Part shown: positions 54,307 through 64,000 of the stretch, piece by piece
Position numbering within the stretch: position 1 is the first letter of the stretch
Layout of the letters: every line of letters starts with the position of its first letter
Source of the DNA: Rhynchospora pubera
Taxonomy: Eukaryota; Streptophyta; Magnoliopsida; Poales; Cyperaceae
Reading direction: 5' to 3'
DNA: 64,000 nucleotides
Assembly: GCA_028095005.1 (NCBI GenBank)
Contig: CM051462.1
Span: 231,774,473 to 231,838,472 of the forward strand
The notes under the pieces: model-generated
What the model was told of the DNA's origin: nothing
Databases searched by the model: none
What the model saw: only the letters and a program-made list of their open reading frames with translations
Program-made: the position numbers and the translations under genes

Positions 54307-57300
54307 TCAATAGATCTTTTCTGGTTCTGTACGAGCGTGGGAAAAAAATATATAATTATATATAATTAAGGTGGGAACAAAGGTGGTAGACATTTCCTTG
54401 AATAAAATTTAATTAATGGCACTAACCAGAGTCAACAGTTATGTCTTCATACTTGTGGCATTAGGTGACGTTGGTGATCTGGTGAAGAACTGAGCAAATG
54501 TAAGTACGAGAAAGGGTAGGCAGATGAGCAACATTAAATCAAAACAATTTAGAGATATGATACGTAGAACAAATACAATAATGTGAAGGGTTGAGACAAC
54601 AACTAATAAATTGTTACACATAGGACAATAAAATTCATTTATGTAAATTATATGCCAAATTTAAAATGGCAAAATTCTAACGAAGACCTTACCTGCTAAC
54701 CAAGCCCAAAATCAATAAGGTGAATACACAAAATGCCGTCTCAAATATTTTTCTTTGTACCTGTTAAAGAAGATAAATCTGTCGATCCTTTATCCCAAAT
54801 TCAGTTACGTACTCATTCATAATTGATAAACTCTTTGCAAAAATTTCCAATTTTACCCCTAGACGTTTTAACTTCTATTTTGATTTCCATGTTTTGTCAA
54901 CCATTCTATTTAATATACATATTGACTTCTAATTATGAGTTGAAACGGCAATATATTTGCTAGAGCAACTAATTGTTAGCTGTGGAACTAAATTATTGAA
55001 ATTCTTATGACCATTATTATTGTAATTGGAATTCACTGGTTCAAGCAACACGTAAATATATAGATGTAGCCTTATAACTTAGTGTCTGTAAATCATAACT
55101 CCCTTTTATTTTAAAATTTGTACCATACATTGAAATTGGTCAGAAAGAGAAATTCATAGTTTACCCTGCAGCCAAAATCCACATCATGCTTAGGGGATCT
55201 CACGGTAGTTAGTGGCACAGGCCATTTGTTCCAGCTATGCATATGGGTTTTCTCATTGAAAGTAAAATTTCTTTTTCCATTGTTGCTTCAGTCCAAAAAT
55301 AAAGCTCAACTCCACCGGCTAAGATCTGAAGATATACCAAGAATAATTAAATTTTATGTGCAACCTTTTGTGCAGATGGATCAACTTAATTTGATTTATC
55401 TCACTCAGCTGAAATTAACTATTACTTGCATGTGATCCTATGAATTGATAAAAATCCATGTAGATCTTTCTGATTTAGTATTTCAAAACTCAGGTTTATG
55501 TGCCATCTATAATTCAATTTAGAATCGATATAATCGATAACCGGTTATAAGGGAAGACTATGATCAATTTCTATTTTTGTTCAAATTCAATATATCTAAT
55601 TAATGGTTCATTTAACTTTTTGGAACGATTGACAAGTTGAAGGCAAATTAGTGAAAATACAACCTAAACAGTGGTACAGAAATCCTTTCCCCTCCGTACA
55701 TACAATGAGAGGAAGTCAACAGTAATTCCACCATAAAAAAAAAAAGAAGCCAAGCCTACCAATCGAAAAATAGAAGAAGACCATAGAGCAGAATTAGTGA
55801 AAATTAGAAAGGCTTCTTACTCCGTACCTTCACCGGAGGAGGTATAACTGACTACGGATATGTAAACTTTCAGAGATTTTCAGGAGAGGATACTTCTGAT
55901 GAAATCTAAGGACGGCGAGAAAAGGGCGTGTGAAGCTACCAGAGTAATCCAGAGTCGAGAGTCGAGACGTCTACTGGAGAATAATAAACGAAGAACCGTG
56001 CTCCTCTCTTTTTCTTTGTTTCTCCCGATCTTATCTGTACCGACTTGGAAAATAAGAAAAAACAAAGAAAGAAAGACGGTAGACAATTTGGTTCGGATGA
56101 TTTATTGTGGTATCTTTGTGTATAGTAAAATATATTGCTCATGAAACACAATACAACAGAGAATATTGCACCAAAAAACTACACGGAGTCCAAAACAGGA
56201 AATCAAAATTATTGTGGTGTGGCTTTGTAGCTAAGTACGTTGCCTAAGTGAGACAATATAATGTGTATAACAAAGAAGGTATCACACCAAGGCTGCACGG
56301 AGCGAAAAACATAAAATCAAAAACACTGTTCATTACTGTTCATGACTGTTCATCCGAAAGCAAACTTTATATATAGTATAAATAAGGCGAACAGAGAACA
56401 AGGCTCTTATTCCTTATTCCAACAAAACCCAGGAACAATGAACAAGGCGAACAAGAACTGCCAGTTCGCGAACAGCTTGTCCATGAGGGTTTGCCAAACA
56501 TACTAGGATTGTTCATATGGCAATTGAACTATCACATCTTTATGTAACTTATATCTGTGAGAATTTATCATCATCTTTGAGTTATCTGACATTAAAGTAA
56601 GTACTGCCATGTCTATGTGTGTCAGTGTGTGCCAGTTGATATCAAGCTGATGCAGGCCCAATTTCAGCATTGGTCCTATCTAAGCGTTCTTAAATTGTCA
56701 AGGATTGTTCATATGGCGATCCTACTATCAGATTTTTATATAAATTATATCTGTGGAACAAAATCATACAGAATCTACCATAATCTTTAATTTGTCTGAC
56801 AATCTGTTGTGTCCAACTTAGTAATTAGTTGTGCTGAGTACTGACACCTTTCCCAAATCCTGAGCCCTTAAAAGGTCCCTTGGTCTCAACTAAATGAGCT
56901 CGGGTTCAGGTTGGTTGATCTCCATATCTTTGCTATAGTCACAGTTGTCCTTCTCTATTTTGGGAACAAGTAGCATGTTGCATTTCAGCAACAGAACAGT
57001 TGTTGCTGTTGCACCGTGTGTCCGTATTCATGAAAAAAAGATAAACTAGTGTGAGAGGCAAGTTACTTGGTAGTTCACCACACAATTACCTTTTAGTGAT
57101 TGTTCTTTGCACATAACCATGTCTTACTGGAAACCGTTTTTTTGGCAGCCACATGAACTCCAAAAACAGGAAATAAAAAAGAAGAGGATATTGCAGGGAC
57201 TAATAGTTCCAAAGAGGAGAGAGAAAAGGGGGAAAAAAAAATGAATGTCACTAGCTTATAACCACCTCGACACAAGAAAACCATGAACTGAGTGTCATTA

Positions 57301-57825
57301 GCTTATAACCACCTATATGTCAGCCATTTTTATCATGTTCAAGTAGAAATTTATATACACCACTAAAAATACAAAAAAATTAAAAAGTATAATTTCTGTC
57401 AGCTACTTTAGCTTATAAAAACCTTCCTGTCAGCCACTCTAGCTTATAAAAACTGAAGCTAATTTTTACACACAACTAATAATACAAAATATACATTGCG
57501 CATTTTTATTAGCACATTCTGTGGGAAAGATTTGGTTTTCAGCTATATTATTTGGTGGCGAAAACAAATAACAAACAAGCATGAATCCATTGATAAACAA
57601 GATGACAACAAATGACAAATTAGCTAGAAATTAAACAAAACGTAGTAAAAGAATCCGCTAGATTATTTATCACCTTGACATCATTCACTAAAATCTTCCT
57701 ATAAAAGCTTTCATCAGCCTTCAAAACTATTTATCTAATGCAAAAGAAGCAACAGTACAAAAGCAAGAGGAAGTCGTCTCACTCTATTCTGACATTTCTT
57801 TTCATTGCAACAAGCCGACAACATC
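54307..57825. other. Intergenic DNA right of the retrotransposon
   Basis: No gene is recognised. There are AT-rich stretches, a MITE-like area at about 56380-56510 (AAGGCGAACA repeats, CCAGTTCGCGAACAG, GCCAAACATACTAG end), a segment at 56590-56685 similar to 20810-20885, and a degenerate tandem repeat at about 57290-57470 (TTAGCTTATAA(C/A)(C/A)ACC and TGTCAGCCA units). Opposed short open frames at 55880-56150 look like chance. Confidence 0.5.
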
Positions 57826-60800
57826 CTAAAGGAGATCAAAGAAGTAATCCAAACCTTGACCAATTTCCCAGATAGAGAGACCAGTGCCCCATGCACGTGC
57901 CTCATCCAAACGAGCAGAAATCGACATCAGTGTTGGGAAAAACACAGCATGCTTGACGTTGTCATGCATATAGGAGAAATAGTGCTCAGAGCTTCTCTTC
58001 TCCCAGAGCAATGCCGGCTTGTGCTTTTCTAATAAGGAAATGAACTCTCTTCCAATAACAGGTCCGCCACCAAAACCTATAATACATATTATAAACATAA
58101 ATGCATTGAAACCCTGAAATAATCATCAATTTATCATAAAAATAGCAGCATCTTGTAGTAAGTGGCTATCTGTGAGTTAAGGAAATGACGTGAAATGAAA
58201 AAATTAAAATCAGCACAGATGTTATACAATCCAAAGCATTATAAATATCACATATTCTCCTAGCATGTTCCTGTAGCACCCCTTGTAGTTTAAGGTACCT
58301 CAGTTTCCCAATTATGCAAATGAGGAATAAAAGTGCAAAAAAAAAAAAAAAAACCGGTGTATTTGGTAAAGTTAGGAGATGTTGGAGAAAGCTACATTTA
58401 CAGTGCTTTAACCATCTTAAGAGATGCTTGCTGTTTCACAAGGGCATAAAAGTTACTGAAGTAGATGAAGTTGCAGATGCTTGTTTCACGAGCTTTCAAG
58501 AGCACATATAACCAATTCTATATGGAAAGTTACTCAACTTCTAATTACTTGAGGTTACCAATGTACATAATCAAGTCCAAACAAATAGACTCACCTTCTG
58601 CAATCACAAAATCATTCCCATAAAAATTGACCCCCAGAAATATCATATGAGCATGTTCAGCACCTTTATCACCTAATAGAACTCCAAGCGAATATTTAAT
58701 CCACTCTAGAGGGGCATTCGGCCCAGGCTTCTGCGGGCTCGAAAAATCATAGGTCATGAGAGAGAAGCCATCAACCGAGTCAGCAAGCTGTTTTAGATCC
58801 TCTGGCCCAAAGTCGTAGCCACTTAGTTTCTCAGATCGCACTGGTGAAATCACCAAAATTAATTGCAAATGTTGACTAGGGTTTGGGCCTGAGTTGACTG
58901 AGTGCATCGTCTCTCCCAGTTTCTTGATGAAGTTCAGAGCCTGTGAATCATGCACAAACTAAAGGTTGTAAATAATTGTGAGTCTGTGACAATGAAGGAA
59001 ACAAAGACAAGTTTGGTATTAAACTGGTACATCCTCTTGTCAACCATACCAGGTTTGAACAGTTTCAGTTCAGATACAAGTAGCATTAGTTCAACATTTC
59101 TTCCCTGGCCCAACTTTCCTTCAACAACATACTTCAAGTAAATACCAATGGTACATACAACAGTATAAAACCAAGCATAACCAGCTCAGTAGGTAGTAAG
59201 GAATTACCATCATACGTAGCTCAGGATCATTCAAAACACCATATGCAGCCCAACTGAGCCAGGACTCAAGCACTATACCATCAAAACCCATCTCCCTGTA
59301 TACTGACGGAGTCATAATAAACTGACAGTTTAAATATCAAAAACCATAATAAGTGATTACATCATCTGTATTTTATATCTTTCCATATATGTAAATCAAA
59401 ATTATTATTTTCATGTACTTTTGGGAAACTTTGTGTGCAGTTGTGCACGTTGGCATGAAGTCCCAGTCAATGTAACAAGCAACATGTTTCCAAATTCAAA
59501 TACGGAATCTGCAAATTTAGAGGTTCGCAGAGGTAGATGATACAACAAAAAGGTAAGCCAAAGAAAAACTCACTGGCATTCTCTGATTATAAGATCTATT
59601 GCCTTCTTAACTGTTTCTTTTTTACTAGCACCTCAGCAGGGATTGCTTCTAGCAAAATTCTAGGTACCACCTATTATATTATTATTTAAAAATAAAGAAG
59701 TTGTTACTTTACTTAAAATTATACACTTAAAATAACTTAAATACTACCAAATACATTAGATGGCAATTTTACCAGCAAATTGCCTCCCTTTCTCAGTTCA
59801 GAAATCCAGCCCAAATCAACATCATGCTGTCCTTGCAGTATCAATTTGTTCCCTTCACTGTGAAAAGAAAAAGAAAAACAATCATTTAAAAACATAAGAT
59901 CCTCTCAAAATTTAAAGAATTCTTTCAATATTTGAGCAACCTCTTCAGCTGATACCACACTGGTGAAATGTGAGTGAACTTAGAATTGAACACCTTTGCC
60001 ATATCATAACCTTTTGAATTCCTGCATTGATTGACAGAGTTTAAATTAGCACATAAGGGCTATAATCCTGGATCATGATACAAATTTGGTCAGGCCCGTT
60101 ATCCGCTGGTCCAGAATTTTTTAAATCAATTTTTTCTCACTATCTGAAAAAAAAATTAGAAAAAAGTACTTAAAAGATATATAAAATTCCCAGTATCCGA
60201 CCAGAATTTGATATGTAAATCAAATTGAGCAGTTCAGTTGGTAGTTTGAATCTTAAAAATCAAACTTTAGAACCGTGCTACCAGCCGAGTAGCATGGTTG
60301 AGGGATTAGTGAAGCAAAAGTTTGTTAAATTAAAGGCTTAATTTATTTGGAATAATACAACTTGCACCCTCCAGGTAAACCAATAAATGTCAGTACAAAT
60401 TCACATGTTGGTTAAATGTTCCAAACTGAAAACAAACTGGTGTGCTGAACTTGCAGTGCAGAAAGATGCACCAACAAATAAGTACAAACAAACTAAAATT
60501 TGAAACCAAAATGGAATTACCAAGGAGTTACATATGCTAGTACAGGATTCACAAAGTGGCGATGCGATCGATTCTCAGAAACCCTTTCATTTTCCTATGT
60601 TTATACCAATAAAACATGAAAAGCTGAAAATAAATAAATTTGAATTATTAATTATTAAATATTAAATATTAAATATTAAATAAAAAGAAACACGCTTGGC
60701 AAAATAAAGCTCACAGCGAGGATGTCTTTGTAGGAGATATCGGGTGTGACGAGGCCCCTCTCGTAAACGGAGAGGACAGTGGCCGGGGGAACTGGAGAGG

Positions 60801-60984
60801 TTCCACTGGGGAGGTAAATGATGAGCAGGGAAATAGAAGAGAGAAAGAGTACAAAGAGAAAGACGACGCGCGAAGGAGTGAAACCGAGGTGGGGTTTAGA
60901 GCCGTCAGCCTGATCAGGCCGGTCCGACTGAACCGGATCGGTCGAAGTTGCCGGTTTACGGCGATCTCGCCTCCTTGGTGGCAT
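57826..60984 (-). CDS. CHID1: GH18 chitinase domain-containing protein 1 homologue, frameshifted in exon 5
   Basis: This belongs to the chitinase-domain-containing protein 1 (CHID1/SI-CLP) branch of glycoside hydrolase family 18. Minus-strand exons: 60715-60984, 60521-60594, 59941-60021, 59773-59857, 59574-59670, 59208-59295, 58595-58940 and 57826-58076. The N-terminus is basic, then a membrane anchor (about 38-57, VVFLFVLFLSSISLLIIYL), so the protein is probably a type II membrane or secretory-pathway protein. Family blocks are NPVLAYVTPW, NSKGYDMAKVFNSKFTHISP, the catalytic-site strand FDGIVLESWLSWAAYG, DSVDGFSLMTYDFSSPQKPG and ARAWGTGLSIWEIGQGLDYF. Exon 5 is 97 nt; phases on both sides require 98 (modulo 3). 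The expected frame therefore ends at a TAG after KKKQLRRQ, before the catalytic region. The missing base lies in or after an A-rich run (GTAAAAAAGAAAC). Either the gene is freshly broken or the assembly has a homopolymer error. Confidence 0.88.
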
Positions 60985-61789
60985 GGTTGAAGGCGCGCGA
61001 AACAGCAACGCCGATTACCTCCGTATTATATTATCTGCTGTTCCGGAGTAAATTATCGAAAACAACCCTGGCAAACCAGAAATTGGCATAGAGGATTGTA
61101 CATTTGCACATCAACAAGGAAAAAGATGGACGTAATGTTACGGGTGCTGGAAAGAAAAATAAAATTAAATTAAATTTACTTAAAATTAGAAAAATATTAC
61201 TCTAAAATTATATCTTTGAAAAATACCACTTCAAATTCAATTGATTTAGAAATTTGCCACTTGTAGATCCTTCTCCATACACAACTGTTCGTATTTTAAA
61301 AAAATTTTATGCTTAATTGAAACTTTAAAATTTGAGAAGAGAGAGTATTTTGGTCAATAGGAAATTTATGTATTGAGATGGCTGTATAAGTTTGCGATTT
61401 ATGAGTTAATTAGATTTGGAGTGACATTTTTTAAAAGACATAAGTTTGGGGTGGTATTTTTCCAATTTCTACGCATTAAAGTGTCATAAATCTTTTTTTT
61501 CTTTTTTCATTATGTTCGACTCCCAAGTTGCCAGTTGTAACAATAAAGATAACGTAATTTGCTTCAAATTATAGATTTTCATTTATTCCTTGTTGACAGC
61601 TTAAATGGAGAATAGAAGGTTTATTATCCTCGTTTATTAATCCTTTATTATTATTATTATTATCCGCCACCTTGTGAATTTTGATATTTTAGTCGCTTCG
61701 CTTCTTGTACTCGCAAGTCGCAATTGCGCAAACCGACTGGCGTCCGTAAATCGGACGGTCGAAATTATCTGACTTCTTTATCTATCTGC
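60985..61789. other. Divergent spacer between the GH18 gene and the PTB gene
   Basis: About 0.9 kb holds both promoters. A TATAAAG at 61790-61796 suits the PTB gene. No other coding exon is visible. A (TTA)n-like run occurs near 61645. Confidence 0.45.
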
Positions 61790-62266
61790 TATAAAGTATA
61801 AACAAGTCTCCGCCTATGAGATCAGATCTAACCGTGTAGATCCGCCTGAGACTCCCCTTTACGAATCAATTAGCTGACAGCTGTACACCGCACCGCCTCT
61901 CTTTCCGACTTCCTCAAAGGCCCAACCCTCTCTCTCTCTCTCTCAGTTTCTCTTGCTGCATCAAAACACCGCGCGCAGGTACGCGACCATCAACCTTCAC
62001 AAACTTCTTTTCTTTGTCTGAATGAATTATTTATTACTTTGACCTTCGTTTCCCTGTTCGAGAAACCCTAGAGTTTGTTCTTGCAAGTGGTCAAACTAAT
62101 TGACACCCTTTCCCTCTATGTAATTTCACAAATGGTACTGGTAGTTTCAATACAGTAATTCTCATAATATTGGTTTTTTCATGGTTCTTGCCATAGTTGC
62201 AATATTTTTTCTATACAAATATTAACTTGACGAAATTATATATCTATTATATGCACTATAGGTGAG
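61790..62266 (+). promoter_or_regulatory. PTB promoter TATA box, 5' leader exon and leader intron
   Basis: TATAAAG at 61790, then a pyrimidine-rich leader with a CT microsatellite (about 61928-61946), end at the donor GCGCGCAG/GTACGC (61978). The leader intron ends at CTATAG (62261), five bases before the ATG. An intron in the 5' leader is common in plant PTB genes. Confidence 0.55.
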
Positions 62267-63099
62267 ATGACATCCGTCTCTAGCCAACAGTTTCGCTTGA
62301 CGCAGCCGCCCTCGAAAGTAATTCACCTCAGAAATTTACCTTGGGAGTGCACTCCAGAGGAATTGGTAGAATTCGGCAAGCCTTTTGGCAAGGTTATTAA
62401 TACCAAATGCAATGTTGGTACTAATAAAAACCAAGCATTTATTGAGTTTGTAAGTAACACTTTCTTTGCATTTATTTGATATTTCATTTTTCTATTTGCC
62501 ATGTTAAACTTAAACATTTACTTAAGACTGTTGAGCTTTAATTAATCATACTGACAGCCTCAAGCAGCCAATTCCTACTCAATATTCTTGAGTTGTCCAA
62601 TTTGTTTCCCTTGTATTTGAAACATTGAATTAGCCTATTAAGCTTTAATTAACCTCAGTGGCAGTCTCAAGCAACCAATTCCTACTTTAGTTATCCTCAA
62701 GTTGTCCAATTACTGCAATTCCTCAATCTGACCAATATAGTTTGCAACTGTGTGAGAGTGACTAAGCACAAAAGACGAGGAAAGCAAACTAGGACTTCCA
62801 TTTGGTTAAGCTGGTATATTGAACCTATTTTCCTTCTCTTGTCAGGCTTCCTTATGTTGCCAATTAACTCCTATTTTTGTTAATTGCAGGCAGATACGAA
62901 TCAAGCAATGGCCATGATATCATACTATTCTACAGCAACAGAACCGGCACAGATAAGGGGGAAAACTGTCTATCTCCAGTACTCCAACAGAGGAGAGATA
63001 ACTAACAGCAAAACCACGGGAGAAGTGCCAAGCAATGTGTTGTTAGTTACACTCGAGGGAGTCCAAACTGGTGATGTCAGCATTGATGTATTGCACCTG
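62267..63099 (+). CDS. PTB2: Polypyrimidine tract-binding protein, PTB1/2 type (5' part)
   Basis: Two coding exons are visible, 62267-62449 (61 codons) and 62890-63099 (70 codons), both phase 0 with GT-AG borders. The gene runs off the window; no further exon is seen before 64000. The product resembles Arabidopsis PTB1/PTB2, nuclear and cytoplasmic splicing regulators that bind CU-rich RNA. RRM1 is recognisable: SKVIHLRNLPWECTPEEL with RNP2 (VIHLRN), GKVINTKCNVGTNKNQAFIE with RNP1 (NQAFIEF), then AMAMISYYSTATEPAQIRGK and the VYLQYSNRGEI end, and the start of the next RRM (SNVLLVTLEGVQTGDVSIDV). The start is the first ATG after the leader intron. The symbol could equally be PTB1; only the type is certain. 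Confidence 0.92.
62531..62712. repeat. Direct duplication inside the first PTB coding-region intron
   Basis: Two copies of about 72 bp at about 62531-62602 and 62637-62712 share AGCTTTAATTAA, TCAAGCA(G/A)CCAATTCCTACT and TTGTCCAATT. Non-coding and moderately diverged. Confidence 0.65.
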
Positions 63100-63331
63100 G
63101 TAAGAACTCCTTGCCTCTTTAAGTTTTGGTTGATTGTGATTTGTAATAGCTTTCGTGACTTGTTAAATCAACTTTTCTTTGCTGATAGCATTATTAAGAG
63201 CATTATTTGCTAAGGAGCTTAGTTTTTGGGCAAATTAAGAGTTCTTTGTTAATATGATGTGAATGGATGACCAGGGTAATAAATGTCACGAGCTGAGATG
63301 GCAGCTTCTCTACATGTGCAACTCACGTGTG

Positions 63332-63450
63332 TTTGTTTCCTCTCCTTTCCCTTCTTTTCCCTTCTCTACCCTTTCCTTTCTCCCCTTTTCTCAAGACTCT
63401 CTCTCTCTCTCTCTCTCTCTTTTCCCCAACCCCTTCTCTCCCCTCCGCTC
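63332..63450 (+). promoter_or_regulatory. Long CU-rich tract in the PTB intron
   Basis: About 115 nt downstream of exon 2's donor are almost pure pyrimidine on the coding strand, including CTCTCTCTCTCTCTCT and many TTTCCCTTCT blocks, the ligand type of PTB itself. Candidate autoregulatory site; the role is inferred. Confidence 0.45.
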
Positions 63451-64000
63451 TTCAATGATTTTTGTCTAACTAAAGTACTAAACTTTATTTTAACTCACTC
63501 TATTCAAATATGCGAGGGGTGGGAAACCTGAGGTACTAATGAATTCATCGAGTTTCAATATGAATATAAGTCAATTAAGCACTCTGTCCAATTGTTTGGT
63601 GATTTTTATACAAAAGAGTTTAAACTTATGAATATATTCAAGTTTAAATTAGAATCTTTTAAAAATGGCATTATGGTTTCATGAGAAGGAAAATCATGGC
63701 ATCTGATATAAATCTTATCAGCTTAAACTTTTTTTTATAACTTTGTGATAAATTTATTTAACTCCTTTAAAAGGAGAAGATTGAAGAAACAGAATCACAA
63801 TTGACCTAACTCCCAAAATACCATTTTTATTCATTGTATCACATTTAACATTGACTTAAATAGCATTTGGTTTGTTTTCATTGCTTTTCTAAAGTGAGCT
63901 GATTCTCGAGTTAATCCCATAACCTTTAATTAGGTCCTTTTTCCTGAAATATTTTATGATGCTCTATCTACAACAGATATTGTTGATATGTCACATTCCT
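63451..64000. other. Remaining PTB intron, no exon seen
   Basis: AT-rich sequence. The expected next exon of a PTB1/2 gene (start of the VFSAFGFVHKI segment) does not appear before the window ends. Confidence 0.5.

Noticed and set aside
55880..56151. Overlapping open frames on both strands right of the retrotransposon
   Set aside because: Low-complexity Lys/Arg/Ser content, no homology recognised and no exon context.

Overview
This is nuclear DNA of a flowering plant. It is AT-rich and intron-rich. Its genes match plant families: a plastid sigma factor with a transit-peptide-like N-terminus, a plant-type PTB RNA-binding protein, SEH1, ENY2 and a GH18 chitinase-domain protein. Moderate GC and the lack of grass-like GC-rich first exons argue weakly against a grass. 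I cannot name the species.

Layout: 1-2.8 kb is AT-rich intergenic DNA with a small hAT-type MITE and a foldback repeat. ENY2 (2854-4819, +) has five exons and a start codon split by an intron. From 4.8 to 10.7 kb lie non-coding DNA, a tiny LINE tail and a 1.67 kb hAT-like element that carries scrambled pieces of a DNA topoisomerase II gene. This element ends 80 bp before the start codon of SEH1 (10749-14559, +, eight exons, one probable GC-AG intron). A 560-bp Mutator-like element follows, then the chloroplast sigma factor SIG5 (16460-19406, +, five exons), then a second hAT-like element (19571-20603).

From 21.7 to 54.3 kb the window is filled by one structurally complete Ty3/gypsy retrotransposon of the Tat/Ogre type, 32,583 bp long and flanked by the 5-bp duplication ATTCG. 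Its LTRs exceed 6.1 kb and are about 99.8% identical by eye. It encodes one 4,415-residue Gag-Pol protein with two RNase H domains. Between pol and the 3' LTR it carries two spliced antisense genes: a two-exon gene of the putative plant transposon protein type, and a six-exon plant-mobile-domain-like gene whose open frame runs across the polypurine tract into the 3' LTR. The first catalytic Asp position of the integrase holds Asn, so this young copy may depend on another copy for integration.

To the right are 3.5 kb of non-coding DNA, a GH18 chitinase-domain gene on the minus strand (57826-60984) with an apparent 1-bp frameshift in exon 5, and, divergently, the first exons of a PTB1/2-type gene (62267 onward) that leaves the window. 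The host genes are unrelated housekeeping genes; nothing suggests that they act together. The unusual content is the transposable elements: five elements besides the retrotransposon have recognisable target-site duplications, one holds captured gene pieces, and the retrotransposon carries two extra antisense genes.
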